Shown piece by piece: positions 1 through 12,025 of a DNA stretch of 64,000 nt. The stretch is from Triglochin maritima. Its lineage: Eukaryota > Streptophyta > Magnoliopsida > Alismatales > Juncaginaceae. The notes under the pieces were generated by a model. The model was given only the letters and a program-made list of their open reading frames with translations, was not told the DNA's origin and ran no database searches. The first letter of the stretch is position 1, and the number at the start of each line of letters is the position of its first letter. The stretch is taken from contig OY821775.1 of assembly GCA_963682175.1 (NCBI GenBank), positions 33,726,053 through 33,790,052 on the forward strand, given 5' to 3'. The translations under genes and the position numbers were made by a program.

Positions 1-170
1 CGCCCGATGGGTCGGACCAGACCACAAACCACATAAACTCGCCCAAAAGTAAACTCTACCAAGTCCGAGCATGAAGCCACAAGCATACATTAAGAACCCC
101 AATAAGACTCCAAAATTGACCACAAGGATGAATACGACTTTAATAATGTGGCAGGAGAGCGGGTCTTACA
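1..170 (-). repeat. Element H 3' LTR, U3 start (partial)
   Basis: The minus strand reads TGTAAGACCCGCTCTCC from base 170, identical to the start of the H 5' LTR at 24743. The preceding bases form the PPT. The rest of this LTR lies beyond the left window edge. Confidence 0.85.
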
Positions 171-290
171 ACCTACCACCCTTAAACAAATTTTCGTCCT
201 CGAAATTTGGTATCCATGACTCTCAACAAAAGCTCGGGATACAAATTCCTCACATCATCATGATGCTCAAACCACAACAACAAAAGATAT
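171..290 (-). pseudogene. Element H PPT and remnant of the pol C-terminus (chromodomain end)
   Basis: Directly before the 3' LTR the minus strand reads AAGGGTGGTAGGT, a polypurine tract. It follows TTCGAGGACGAAA, which is the usual junction at the end of Tekay/Del-type pol. Upstream, at about 227-262, the minus-strand translation DDVRNLYPELL resembles the acidic-x-x-R-x-x-YP-x-L ending of plant chromovirus chromodomains. Only this last stretch of the polyprotein survives. The resemblance is from family knowledge and the peptide is short, so the chromodomain call is tentative; the PPT is clear from position. Confidence 0.55.
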
Positions 291-998
291 AAGACGATGA
301 AATACAATTGCCATGACAGCCTAAGATTCTGAGAGTAAATCATGAACCAATCACAAGAATTTAACAACTAATAATTAGAGAAAATATGACATGTGGACAA
401 CAATTTAACCATGAAGATCACCTAAAATCCAGCAAGTAATTATACATGATCATAATGTATATTGTCGGTAAACTAATTAGTAGGGTCACATGAAATCCAG
501 CAAGTAATAATGTATGAACCTATGATACTTTGACAATCATAAAATTTCCAGCAACTAAATATACAGAACATACATGTAATGTATCAAGACAACAACTAAA
601 TGAAGAAGGAATAACAAGCTCTCTATAGATTAACATCCGTACACATGGTGCATTTGGGCAACAAATAACTAATGGAATGGAAACAAGATCTCATTGGATA
701 TCTACATGCACATTACGTGTATAAAAAGCAATAAAACATGTAATAATACTAGATCTCGGTAGATCATACAAATGCACAAGATGCATCCAGTCAACAATTA
801 AATCAGGAATGTGGTATGCTTACTACTGGAATGAAATCAACTCAAATAATAGGTCAACACAAACAACACCTATAATCCAACTGATTGCACCCATCAAAAT
901 TTCAGAACGTACATGCTTTAGAAGGTAGCTATTCAGAAAATGGCCCGAGATCATATCAACAGGAATTAATATATGAATCTATTAGAAATCTAACATGG
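291..998 (-). other. Element H interior, 3' side, non-coding
   Basis: AT-rich sequence without a credible coding frame on either strand. Recurrent short phrases such as catgaaatccagcaagta and ataaaatc resemble the H 5' LTR around 22900-23700. It may therefore be LTR-like or low-complexity filler rather than decayed pol. It ends at the target site of element A. Confidence 0.5.
994..998. repeat. Target-site duplication of element A, left copy (CATGG)
   Basis: CATGG here is repeated exactly at 12393-12397, immediately outside the other end of element A. This fixes the element boundaries and shows an ordinary integrase-mediated insertion. Confidence 0.9.
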
Positions 999-2038
999 TC
1001 ATAGATCGTTTTATATTTAACCACAAGTGCACGGCCGCGTTGGAGCGGTGGCAAATACGGGTCGTCCACTGGGAGGTGTGTCGACACTTGGTTTGTTCGA
1101 AGGCGAGAGGTAAAAGAAGGAGAGAAAGGATGTATTGATTACACTAAACTACACTAAGATGCAAATGGAAATGGAAAAGAAGCAAGAAAAACTAAACCCC
1201 AAAGGGGGTAGAGAAATGATTTGAATATAAAGATGTGTGAGTGTGTGTGTGGGTGTGTAATTAAGCTCCTCACAACATGTAGTGCATGAAATCATAAAAC
1301 TACATCCAACTTTGCCTCCACATGAATTAAGATTTCACTACATCATTAAAACATACAAGACAATAATTGGAATGAAGCTAAATTAACTCAAGTATAAAGA
1401 CTAGACCCTACTATGCCTCCACATGAATTAAGATAAGAATACATCGTTAAAATATACAAGACATTAACCAAGGTAAAGGCAAAAAGAGTTCATACACTAC
1501 AACTTGTGTTTCCAATATTAATTCCTATCCATATCCTAACCTTATCATTCCCCATAAAATAGATCCACTAATCAAAGCATAAGCTAAGCTTCATTCAAGA
1601 GCATTAGCATATCAAAGATAAGAGTGGAGACCCATTAGATGGTTATGGAAATCATTTAAAGCTCAAGGGATTAAGATAACACACACTTAATACACTACAT
1701 GATTATATCACATATTTCTCCACCCCCCAAATGGGGATGGAACTACTCACTACTCATTACACTAACTATATTAACAAAAGCAAGCATAATACTGAAATGA
1801 AACTATACTAATCAAGCAAGAAACATTAAAGAAGCATAAAACAAATCAAGCACCAAAGCAAACACATTGAAAAAAATTAACTAAGCAAGAATTAACAAGC
1901 TAATGAAAAACTTCTATTATGAACTCACTCAGATTACAAGCAGCCCTTCCTCCACTAGAGTTTTGCTTCAAGGCTTCACTCTTCGTAGGGAAGATGCCAC
2001 CAAAGAGAGAGATGGATACAATGGGAGGTGAAGAGTTC

Positions 2039-2046
2039 TATTTATA
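2039..2046 (-). promoter_or_regulatory. TATA box in element A 3' LTR
   Basis: The minus strand reads TATAAATA about 120 bp downstream of the U3 palindromes, the same place as in all the other LTRs here. It probably sets the U3/R boundary. Confidence 0.65.
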
Positions 2047-2166
2047 AGCATGGAAAAAGCTAATCCGGGACAATCCCCCGATGTGGGACTAAACCAATAC
2101 CAAAAATAGCCTAAACACATAATAATACAAGTCCAAGAGAAAGCTTAGCGGATCTGGGGCCATATG

Positions 2167-2205
2167 GACCGCCAATTAGCTGTCCAAGACCGCCAATTGG
2201 CGGTC
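2167..2205 (-). repeat. Paired U3 palindromes, element A 3' LTR
   Basis: Two tandem 18-bp palindromes of the form GACCGCCAATTGGCGGTC, separated by three bases. The copy at 2188-2205 is perfect; the copy at 2167-2184 has two changes. The pair recurs in the other LTR at 11987-12025 and, in altered form, in the leader at 10626-10664. Confidence 0.85.
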
Positions 2206-2572
2206 TATAAACTCCAGATCCCATTAGTTTTTGTTGTGGGCTTTCCTTGGAGTGTTTCTTGGTTTTCGATGCATCGACTTGGTTTAGTGGAGATCCGACC
2301 CGAATCGAATTGACAAAATACTCCCCATGATGGTGTGGAGTTTCCTGTTTTTCTCTTAGGTCCTCCTGTCTTACGTTCAGGTCCTTCTCCCTTGCATCTT
2401 GGCCCCCATGTCTCACAAATACCTTTTTATCCTGCTTTTGGGTCCTTTCATGGCTCTTCTCTTCAAACCTCTTTATTTCTAAAAATCAAACATAAAACTC
2501 ATCACGTAGCATTGCTTAGGTGTAAGATAATGGATATAAGGTACAAATATAAGCATGAAATGATGTCAATCA

Positions 2573-2588
2573 AATACCCCCACACCTA
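2573..2588 (-). promoter_or_regulatory. Polypurine tract of element A
   Basis: The minus strand reads TAGGTGTGGGGGTATT immediately before the 3' LTR. The same tract precedes the 3' LTRs of B, C, E and G, and a weaker form precedes that of D. It primes plus-strand DNA synthesis. Confidence 0.85.
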
Positions 2589-4100
2589 AGTTTTTGCTAG
2601 TCCCGAGCAAAACAAAGAAAGAGAAAAGCAAACGAAATACAAGAAATCCTAACTCACTTTCGTAGGAATCACGGTTGCACTTAGCACGTGCAACAAACCG
2701 TTAAACCTCCTTATTGCCAAGGAGGAGGAGTGTTGTCTTCTGAGGGTTTTCAACGGATATACCCACAAAATCCAAACAAGATGCATTATGCAATCTAGAC
2801 CTCGACTCGTTGGAAATAAAATTTGTCGATCAATGGACGCGGTAATCCTACGGGCCGACTCTATATAGGTAATCAGTCCACACCTAGCCTAATGAACCAT
2901 TCGTGCAAGTTAAATAAGGAATTAAGTGAAAGACATGGACAACCTCAACATCCTCAAGTGCTACAAAGTGTAAGGTCCATTAAGGTTCTTATTTGCATTA
3001 CCATTTTTTTTTCTTTTTGTTTCTTTTCTCATTTTTTTTTCGATTTCTATGTATTAGTTGGAGCTTCATTCTCCCAGGGTCAGGTTTGGTGCATCATTGC
3101 CCATGAGGACTTACACTATCACGTACACCTTTCCCCAAATCTTCACATAGGGCAATTCCTACCACCCGTGTAACGAGAGTTCGGTCGGCGCATCCCAAGT
3201 CAGATGACTCGAAAGCACCAGGCACAAAGTCCCTTCACACCTAGTTTCCCGAGTGATAGGAGCCGTGCGAGAAGAGAGAACACCTACTCACTTATTTCTT
3301 ATCTACACATGAACCAAAACCCCTACACTTATGTCTCACAACAAGATTTAGAGGGTCCTTGACTACAACAAACTTCCTTAAGTTAACAGACACGAATTAT
3401 TGACTCACTAGGTTCAGGGTGGACTTCTTTAAATGTTTGAGCACTGAAACCCTATTATTACTCACCCCCAAAGGAAAACTGGGGTGCATCCTAACAACTC
3501 GATAAATCCTAAAGCCACAGTACTAGATATCCTAATGCATCAAGTTCAAGACAATTTTGGGAGCTTTCTTTTTTACTTTGCCTCTCAACGGTTTTGCACA
3601 TGCTAAACACACGCAAAACCCACAAAACATTTTCTTTTGCAAACACATGAATATTTTGAAAGAAATGTGAAAATTTTGAAGCACTCGGCAAGCAAAAGAA
3701 GACAATTCACCCAAGGATCATGGCAAGCAAATATATCGATTTTAAATGCAGCACACTAACATGACCCTAACAATGCACCCAAAAGACAACAAAAACAAAG
3801 GAAAAGACTCGACTATGTACACACGTAAAACACCCCCCCACACCTACTTAATGCATTGTCTTCAATGAATGTGAGCAAAATACTACATAGATGTATGCAT
3901 GAAACAGAAAGGATCTCACCAACGTGAAGTACACAAGGAAGTTCATGGCTATGTTGATGGACACAACCCAACTTCCCTCACAACCTGTGAGATGCTAAAG
4001 AAGGGATACAAATACGTGAAAGAAATGGGGCCCAAATACTCAGGGGTTGGGGTCCACTACAATCGACGCTCACTGAAGGAGTCTTCTTTTTTTTCTTTTT
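2589..4100 (-). other. Element A non-coding tail between integrase and PPT
   Basis: About 1.5 kb with no credible frame; I see no env-like ORF. It holds conserved non-coding pieces found in the same order in G, C and D: a pyrimidine-rich tract on the plus strand near 4083-4101, a PPT-like tract at 3831-3850, a second homopurine/homopyrimidine stretch near 3004-3042, and two hairpins at 2674-2694 and 2592-2612 just before the PPT. Confidence 0.7.
3831..3850 (-). promoter_or_regulatory. Second, internal PPT-like tract of element A
   Basis: The minus strand reads AAGTAGGTGTGGGGGGGTG, close to the true PPT but about 1.25 kb upstream of it. An equivalent tract follows a conserved GACAATGCAT-like phrase in all six Athila-type elements of the window. 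Confidence 0.6.
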
Positions 4101-5500
4101 TTAACATATATACACATGAACGCTCAACCGCTCATGTAGGAGCATGAATGGTTGAGTGCGAGGGAGGTTCATGAAGGAACATGACCTCCTCGACTTCGGC
4201 TGGTGCCCCCTCCAAGTAGGGTTTGAGGCGTTGTCCATTAACTTTGAACACGTCCCATTGCCTGGGTTCAAGATCTCAACCGCTCCATGAGGATAGACGG
4301 TTTGGACAATAAACAGGTCAGACCAGCGACTGCGGAGCTTACCCGCAAACAGATGAAGCCGGGAATTGTAGAGCAACACCTTCTGCCCGGCCGTAAACAC
4401 CTTTCGCATAATCATGCGATCATGAAACATCCTGGCTCGGGACTTATGAGTTTTGGCATTCTCGTACGCATCATTGCGTAGCTCTTCCAATTCCACAATG
4501 TCGATCTTACGTTGTACTCCCGCTTGATCAAGATCCATATTCAAGTTCTTGATCGCCCAGAAAGCACGTTGCTCAAGCTCGACGGGTAGGTGGCAAGCCT
4601 TGCCGTACACTACCCGATATGGGGACATACCCAAATTGGTCTTATACGTGGTGCGGAAAGCCCACAACGCGTCATTCAACTTGGTATACCAATCCTTCCT
4701 CGAGGAACTAACCGTCTTCTCAAGAATTTGCTTTAAGTGACGGTTAGAGATTTCGACCTACCCACTAGTTTGCGGATGGTATGGGGTCGCAAGCTTGTGG
4801 GTGATCGAATATTTCCTCATAAGCACTTCAAAGGAGCGATTACAGAAGTGGGTACCCCTATCGCTGATTATGGTACGAGGAGTACCAAATCGCTCAAAAA
4901 TGTCCCTCAAGAATTTGGTGACCACCTTGTTGTTATTGGTCTTTGTGGGTATAGCCTCAACCCACTAAGACACATAGTCAACGGCCACCAGAATGGAAAC
5001 ATTCCCGAACGAGTTCGCGAAGGGACCCATGAAACCGATGCCCAACACATCGACAACAAGGACATTTTGCAAAGGCATCATGTCACGTCGACAAATCCTG
5101 CCAAGGCGTTGACACCTATCACATTGCTTACAAAAGTCGTAGGCATACTTGAAAAGAGAGGGCCAGTAGAATCAAGATTGTAGCACCTTGGCAGCAGTTC
5201 TCTTTGCTCCAAAGTGTCCTCCACATGCCTTGGAATTGCAGAAGTGGAGTACACTTTGGAACTCGGTATATGGGACGCACCGCCTGAAAATTTGGTCAGA
5301 GTAGTATTTGAATAGGTAGGGGTCGTCCCAGTGGAAGAATCTGACATAAGATCTAAATTTGGATTGGTTAGATTTTGACCAACCCACAGGAAGTTGCTCG
5401 GTCACGAGGTAGTTCACGATGTCAGCAAACCAAGGGTTATCTTTGATCGTGAACAACTGCTCATCAGGAAATTTGTCGTCAATGATTTGGTCCTGTGGGT
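4101..5500 (-). pseudogene. Element A integrase region
   Basis: Would join element DNA to the host chromosome. An HHCC zinc-binding segment lies around 5250-5100 ([16 protein letters not shown], then CKQCDRCQR). The catalytic core keeps ISDRGTHF and the later glutamate in VEISNR. The first catalytic aspartate appears replaced by glycine, reading GIGFMGPF where the family has an acidic residue. The C-terminal side includes [14 protein letters not shown] and PYRVVYGK. Stops at 5172, 4965 and 4758 break it. Product inactive on present sequence. Confidence 0.85.
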
Positions 5501-6980
5501 TGGTCGTCTCTATACGAGACAAGTGGTCAGCTACAACATTTTCAGACTCTTTTTTGTCCCGAATCTCGAGATCGAATTCTTGTAACAACAAGATCCATCT
5601 CAAGAGTCGGGATTTTGCATCCTTCTTTGCCATGAGGTGCTTGATGGCTGTGTGATCAGAGTAGATAATCACGTGGGAGCCAATCAAGTACGACCGGAAT
5701 TTCTCCAAAGCAAATATGATTGCTAAGAATTCCTTCTCGGTCACACTGTAGTTCAATTGGTCATCATTGAGTGTTCTACTGGCATAGTAGATCACATGAG
5801 GCAATTTGTCCAATCGTTGCCCAAGCACTGCTCCCACAGCGAAGTCAGATGCATCACACATTAACTCAAAGGGTTCAGTCCACACTGGTGCCTTAATAAT
5901 GGGAGCTGAAGTCAACTCTTTCTTCATGGTCAAAAAGGCATGGTGGCAATCCGGTCTGAACTCAAAAATGGCATCCTTAGCCAACAAGGTGGTGAGAGGT
6001 CGAGCAATGTTGCTAAAATCCTGAATGAACCGTCGATAGAATCCAGCATGCCCCAAAAAGGCGCGGATATCCTTCACATTACGTGGCGGTGGGAGATTAG
6101 CAATGATACCCACTGTGGCGGGATCGACCTCAATTCCCCTACTTGAGACCACATGTCCAAGTACAATCACTCGCTTCACCATGAAGTGACATTTCTCCCA
6201 ATTGAGAGAGAGGTTCTTCTCATGGCATCGCTTGAGGACAAGGCTCAAGTGATGATGGCACTCATCAAAGGAAGCGCCAAATATGGAAAAGTCGTCCATG
6301 AAGATCTCAAGGAAACACTCAACCATATTGTAGAAGATGCTGATCATACACCTTTGAAACGTTACCGGCGCATTACATAACCCAAAGGGCATGCGACGGT
6401 AGGCAAACGTGCCAAAGGGACAAGTAAATGTGGTTTTCTCATGATCCTCGGGGGCGATGGGAATTTGGTTGTAACCGGAGTATCCATCAAGAAATCAATA
6501 ATACTCATGTCCGGCCAACCTTTCCAACATCTGATCAATGAATGGCAACGGGAAATGATCTTTCCGCGTTGCTGCATTGAGCTTGCGATAATCAACGCAA
6601 ACTCGCCAGCCAGTCTGCAGGCGTGTCGGGATAAGCTCATTATGCTCATTCTCCACAACCGTCACGCCTGACTTCTTGGGAACCACATGGACAGGACTCA
6701 CCCACGAACTATCAGAGATAGGATAGATTATGCCATGATCCAAGCACTTAATAACCTCCTTTCGGACGGCTTCTTTCAGTATAGGATTCAATCTTCGTTG
6801 TGGGTCCCTGCGGGGCCTAGAATCCTCTTCCATGTGGATCCGATGCTGAACAATATCAGGGCTAATTCCCTTGATATCCTTCAAGCACCACCCGATCGCC
6901 TCTTTGTTTTCAAAGAGTACTCTTTTGAGGGCAACCTCTTGATCTTTTTCAAGATCAGAAGCAATAATGAGTGGCAAGGT
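5501..6980 (-). pseudogene. Element A reverse transcriptase and RNase H
   Basis: RT copies element RNA to DNA and RNase H removes the RNA strand. The fingers/palm begin near IIYPISDSSWVSPVHVVPKK and WRVCVDYRKLN. The catalytic box is FMDDFSIF near 6293-6304. RNase H follows with [14 protein letters not shown] and [10 protein letters not shown], containing the acidic residues expected of its active site. A stop at 6495 falls within the conserved palm segment just after GHEYY. No second RNase H is seen, unlike Tat/Ogre elements, which supports Athila. Confidence 0.9.
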
Positions 6981-6983
6981 CTA

Positions 6984-8289
6984 ATTATCCCCTAAAAAGA
7001 TGTACTTCAGGTTATCGGGGAGCGGTTTAAGCTCGACCAGAGGTGGGTCCTTGTCGGATTCAGAGTTACTTTCAAGTGGCTCAAGGGCCACGGGGTAAGA
7101 GGAGCAAGCACCCAGATGTGCCTCCTCGTCTAGAGATATGCTGGCAGATTCCTCAAGATCCTCTTCACTCACAACCTGATCATTAGGCACCTCAATAATA
7201 TGTCGATGTGAGTCGAACATGCCTAATGAATCAGGCTCATCTGTGTCCTGGATGAAATTGACTCTGACAGTGTCGTCGAAGAGCCCGGGTTGCTTACCAA
7301 GAGTGAAGATGTTGAAATCCGCCGTGAGGTTTCCAAAAGACAACCTCATCAAGCCATTGCGACAATTGATCAAAGCATTAGATATCGCAAGAAATGGCCT
7401 CCCAAGGATCACAGGAATCTGTCCTTGTTGGTTGGACACGAGTTCGGTATCCAAGATGATGAAATCAACTGGAAATACGAACTCACCCACTTTGATAAGG
7501 ACATCCTCCACACTCCCTCGTGGAATTTTGACGGATCTATCAGCCAACTGGAGGGTTGTCCTCGTTGGTTTAAGATCACCAATTCCAAGGTTGACATAGA
7601 CTGAGTAAGGAAGGAGATTCACAGATGCCCCCAAATCCAATAAAGCTTGAGAGATTGTCACATTCCCAATCATGCAAGAGACAGTTGGACAACTTGGGTC
7701 CTTGTATTTGACTTGCATGGGTTGTGTCAATATGGAGCTCACATTGGCGGCCAAAAAGGCCTTTTTGGGCACATTTGTTTTTCTCTTGGTGGTGCAAAGG
7801 TCCTTGAGGAACTTGGCATACGGTGGCATTTGTTGAACAACGTCCAACAACGGGATGTTCACCTTTACTTGCCTGAGTACCTCAACGATCTTGTCCCAAT
7901 GCTCATCACGTTTTTTCGTCAACCGGTGAGAGAATGGTGCCTTGGGGACATAAGAATCACGAGGTGGAGTCTCAGAATTATGTTCCTTAACAGGCTCAAG
8001 ACTCTCCTCGGAAGTCTCGCCAACAAGGTTGGCTTCAGGCATTTCCACATTGTTGTCAACGACCCTTCCCGATTTCAAGGTATGAACAACATTGGCATGT
8101 TGGGAAGGGTCACTTTCAACATTGTGTACATTTTGCCTGGTATGAGCAGGCTGACCCTTGGGATTAACCACAGGTTGACTCGGTAACTGACCCTTCTCAC
8201 GTTCATGGAGCTGATGAGCCAACTGGCTAACTTGCATTTCCAATGCTTTGACCGAATTATTGCTGGCCGCAAACATGGATTGAGTGCTC
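6984..8289 (-). pseudogene. Element A aspartic protease region
   Basis: A retropepsin-like protease that would cut the polyprotein. The catalytic motif is LLDLGASVNLLPYS, with the aspartate codon at 7637-7635; DLGAS in place of DTGAS is usual in this lineage. The flap side reads ADRSVKIPRG and the C-terminal signature is ILGRPFLA. Upstream, residues like VKVNIPLLDV and LCTTKRKTNVPKKAFL are shared with B, C, D, E and G. A stop at 6981 separates this domain from RT. Confidence 0.88.
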
Positions 8290-9680
8290 TGCATGAACAT
8301 TTGAAGGGTTTGTTCAAGGGTAGAGTCCTTAGCGTCAACCCGCTGGGGTGGTGGAGTCTGGTTAGAATAACCCGACGAAGAGGCCTGACCAGGTTTGTAA
8401 TTATGGTGCTGAGACCTTTGATGTGGGGGTTGGTAGGTCGCCGATGGGCGTGGAGGTTGATAAGGTGGAGGTTGAGGTTGAGCGTGCGAGCTCTGACCGT
8501 GGCCTCCACTAAACCCCCAAGAGAAGTTAGGATGGTTACGTCATCCCGGGTTGTTGGAATGACTGTACGGGTCGTTTCGGGGCCTTTGTTGATAGATCGC
8601 ATTTGCATGCTCAGTATCCCTTGGAGCGTAAGTGCACTCCAAGTCATCATGTCCCGACAGTCCACACCTAGTACACCCGGGAGTAGCGACCTGAGCTACA
8701 GGAGCTCGGTCCATGTCCAAACACTCTATCCTACGCATGAGAGCAGCCATTTTCGCCTCAGACGCGATAGTCGACTCAACATGATATGATCCAGCTCGAC
8801 CAGAAGACCTGGCGGCTGGTGGCTCTCTCATGGTGTCCCACTCGAAGGTACACTCAGCCATAGACTCAAAAGTGTCCCATGCCTCCTCGATGGGTTTCAT
8901 TTGGAAGTCACCCTGACACATCGACTCCAACAATGTGCGGGTGTTGTAGTTGATGCCATCATAAACAATCTGGCACAGCTGCCATAGCTCAAGTCCATGA
9001 TGAGGGCATTGATGGAGAAGGTCCTTGAACCTCTCAAAGAAACCATGAAAAGATTCGGTCTCGGTCTGATATATTTGATGTATCTGGTGCCGTATCTGTT
9101 GAGTTTTCCTTTGAGGGAAAAATCTCTTCAGAAAGACGGTCACAAAGTCATCCCAAGACCGAATCGAGCTTGCCGGGAGGCTATACATCCATTTCTTCGC
9201 ATTATCCTTCAATGCGAAAGAAATCATCCTCAACCGGACTGAATCCTCGTCAAGTTGTTGAAGCTTGAACATGGAGCATACTTCCTCGAATTCGCGTATA
9301 AAGATATACGGATCCTCCTTATTGGCAGTAAAGGTTGGAAGCATGCTCACATATTGAGGTTTCAGCTCATAGTTGTTCCCGCGAGCAGGGGGAACAACGA
9401 TGCAAGAAGGCTACGTGGTCCGAACAGGATGGGTCCGCTCCCACAAACTCATCGCTCTATCATCTCGAGCTAAAGGTGGTGGTGCACCAAGAACTCGATC
9501 CTGACTGAATCTCCCTTCCTCTCGAGACAGAGGAGGAGGAGAAGGAGGTCTACGTGGTGTTGGGAGCGGACCGAGGTACTCCATGTATGGAACCCGGTCT
9601 CCCTCGCCACCACGAGATGACTCGGCCTCTTGCTCCAAAGGAGCACGAGGCGGAGATGGTCGATCACCAAGACCGTCCAT
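8290..9680 (-). pseudogene. Element A Gag region (retrotransposon gag domain and CCHC knuckle)
   Basis: Structural protein that would assemble the cytoplasmic particle and package RNA. A proline-rich, charged N-terminus precedes the capsid-like retrotransposon gag domain, recognisable by DPYIFIREFEEVC, AKKWMYSLP and FPQRKTQQIR. A single intact zinc knuckle, CTRCGLSGHDDLEC (C-x2-C-x4-H-x4-C), follows. A proline/glutamine-rich linker leads into the protease region. Stops at 9411 and 8541 interrupt it. It is closest in this window to the D gag and clearly related to those of B, C and E. Confidence 0.88.
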
Positions 9681-10800
9681 CTCTGAAGAATGCACTCTCT
9701 CAAGTCGAGCGCTCTCACCAAAACGAGCCCAACCTCACATAAAATGCTCAACTCGACTCTAACAAACACTCAACAGAAGGTGTACTAGAGGAGGAGACTA
9801 TACGTAGAGAATAGATGAGGAGAGGACTCAGGTGAGGAGGTAAGAATCCCTAGAGCTAGCGTGGGTAGGGGGATCAGGAAAAAGGCTAACTAGCAAGCAC
9901 GGTTCAAACAATGTAAGGCAATGGCTCCTTAGGCTAGACGACGCCTAACTTCGAGGTCACTAGCCACGACACGTCTCACCTCCCTACAACGAGGACCACA
10001 ATGCCCAGCAAGTGATGCCAGATCCGGAGATCCAGTACCTCCTACTATCGACAAGGTAGGCAACGCCGATCAGGTCATGACGGTCTCAACTAGATTACTC
10101 TCCTAGTGCGCCCGCAATCCTAGGGCCAATGTCTACTTGCTTTTAGTTAAGGCTTTATTAAGAGTGATTTTTGGGGCCAAGGAAAGGGTGATGAAATCCC
10201 CCACCTTATCTTTTATGGGACATCCCCTCCTTAGTAGCGTTTTGATCTTAAGTCTAGCAATCAATCACTCCAATCAAACGCTCGCTCACTCTTGTCCTGA
10301 TGCAATTCCTACTAACTAATGCATGAGCATACGAGATGAATGAATGAGTGTAGGAAATTGCGTACCTCACACCAGCACTCAACAACTCAAAATAAAGCTA
10401 AAAGAAAAGACAACTATATGCCTAAGTCAATACATGATGTGTGACCTAAACAAGTAAGAACGTCTAGTCTTTTGCTTTGGATTTTAGGGCCAAGTTGATT
10501 AATGGGGGAGTGACTAATGATATGGGAGCAAACGAGAAGTCACAACATGCAAAATAGGGCTCCCAGATAACACAAATTACAGAACTAACTACCATAAAAA
10601 AATTGAGAGCAGGAAACCCTCACCAGGCCGCCAATTGGCGGTCCCCAACCGTTGATTGGCGGTCCTTTTAGGTCTTCGGTTCCTCAAATTTGTCCAGTAG
10701 CCTCCCCTTGATCCGATGGTTCCCTGAAACTAAGAAAAACTGGAAACAAAAAAATTAAAAACCCCTCGAATCGTCCAAACCAACGTCTGGACAGAGCACC
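9681..10800 (-). other. Element A leader (5' untranslated region)
   Basis: About 1.1 kb between PBS and gag with no coding frame. It carries a pair of palindromes at 10626-10664 matching those of its own U3, and the conserved hairpin-like block at 10185-10205 that is shared with B, C, E and G. RNA packaging or dimerisation signals would be expected here. Confidence 0.7.
10626..10664 (-). repeat. Leader palindrome pair of element A
   Basis: The plus strand reads GGCCGCCAATTGGCGGTC (10626-10643) and AACCGTTGATTGGCGGTC (10647-10664). It has the same core and the same three-base spacing as the U3 pair of this element. Confidence 0.75.
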
Positions 10801-10818
10801 TCCCCGGCAACGGCGCCA
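10801..10818 (-). promoter_or_regulatory. Primer binding site of element A, tRNA-Asp type
   Basis: The minus strand reads TGGCGCCGTTGCCGGGGA, complementary to the 3' end of tRNA-Asp, six bases after the LTR end. The same PBS is seen in E and G. Confidence 0.9.
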
Positions 10819-11858
10819 AAAACTTGATTGATCGTTTTATATTTAACCGTAAGTGCACGGCCGCGTTGAAGCGGTGGCAAATAGGGGTCGTCCACTGGGA
10901 GGTGTGTCGACACTTGGTTTGTTCGAAGGCGAGAGGTAAAACAAGGAGAGAAAGGATGTATTGATTACACTAAACTACACTAAGAAGCAAATGGAAATGG
11001 AAAAGAAGCAAGAAAAACTAAACCCCAAAGCGGTTAGAGAAATGATGTGAATATAAAGATGTGTGTGTGTGTGTGTGCGTAATTAAGCTCCTCACAACAT
11101 GTAGTGCATGAAATCATAAAACTACATCCAACTTTGCCTCCACATGAATTAAGATTTCACTACATCATTAAAACATACAAGACAATAATTGGAATGAAGC
11201 TAAATGAACTCAAGTATAAAGACAAGACCCTACTATGCCTCCACATGAATAAAGATAAGACTACATCGTTAAAACATACAAGACATTAACCAAAGTAAAG
11301 GCAACAAGAGTTCATACACTACAACTTGTGTTTCCAATATTAATTCCTATCCATATCCTAACCTTATCATTCCCCATAAAATAGATCCACTAATCAAAGC
11401 ATAAGCTAAGCTTCATTCAAGAGCATTAGCATATCAAAGATAAGAGTGGAGACCCATTAGATGGTTATGGAAAACATTTAAAGCTCAAGAGATTAAGATA
11501 ACACACACTTAATACACTACATGATTATATCACATATTTCTCCACCCCCCAAATGGGGATGGAACTACTCACTACTCATTACACTAACTATATTAACAAA
11601 AGCAAGCATAATACTGAAATGAAACTATACTAATCAAGCAAGAAACATTAAAAAGCATAAAACAAAACAAGCACCAAAGCAAACACAATGAAGAAATTAA
11701 CTAAGCAAGAATTAACAAGCTAATGAAAAACTTCTATTATGAACTCACTCAGATTACAAGCAGCCCTTCCTCCACTAGAGTTTTGCTTCAAGGCTTCACT
11801 CTTAGTAGGGAAGATGCCACCAAAGAGAGAGATGGATACAATGGGAGGTGAAGAGTTC

Positions 11859-11866
11859 TATTTATA
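11859..11866 (-). promoter_or_regulatory. TATA box in element A 5' LTR
   Basis: Minus-strand TATAAATA, same context as in the 3' LTR, followed by an A/G-rich stretch expected near the transcription start. Confidence 0.7.
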
Positions 11867-11986
11867 AGCATGGAAAAAGCTAATCCGGGACAATCCCCCG
11901 ATGTGGGACTAAACCAATACCAACAATAGCCTAAACACATAATCATACAAGTCCAGGAAAAAGCTTAGCGGATCTGGGGTCATATA

Positions 11987-12025
11987 GACCGCCAATTAGC
12001 GGTCCAAGACCGCCAATTGGCGGTC
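11987..12025 (-). repeat. Paired U3 palindromes, element A 5' LTR
   Basis: GACCGCCAATTAGCGGTC at 11987-12004 and the perfect palindrome GACCGCCAATTGGCGGTC at 12008-12025, about 120 bp upstream of the TATA box. Confidence 0.87.

Larger units (their letters stand above)
999..2572 (-). repeat. Element A 3' LTR (1574 bp)
   Basis: Starts TGATTGACATC at 2572 on the minus strand, right after the PPT, and ends at the CATGG duplication. It aligns end to end with 10825-12392. It carries U3 GGAC-core repeats (about 2355-2405), paired palindromes at 2167-2205, a TATA box at 2039-2046 and a GT-rich microsatellite near 1233-1258. The two LTRs differ at scattered positions, so the insertion is not brand new. 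Confidence 0.92.
4101..9680 (-). pseudogene. Element A gag-pol polyprotein frame, seven in-frame stops, no frameshift
   Basis: One continuous minus-strand frame of about 1860 codons encodes the whole retrotransposon polyprotein. I start it at the methionine at 9680, which aligns with the first methionine of the D gag at 63713. In-frame stops lie at 9411-9413, 8541-8543, 6981-6983, 6495-6497, 5172-5174, 4965-4967 and 4758-4760; the frame closes at 4101. Every fragment between stops is in register, so there is no net indel across 5.6 kb. Decay has been by point mutation only. A single gag-pol frame is usual for plant Athila elements. The protein cannot be made intact from this copy. Confidence 0.9.

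Noticed and set aside
2823..3173. 116-residue ORF in the A tail as an env-like gene
   Set aside because: It is on the strand opposite to the A transcript, has no signal peptide or envelope pattern, and the frame is not kept in D or G tails.
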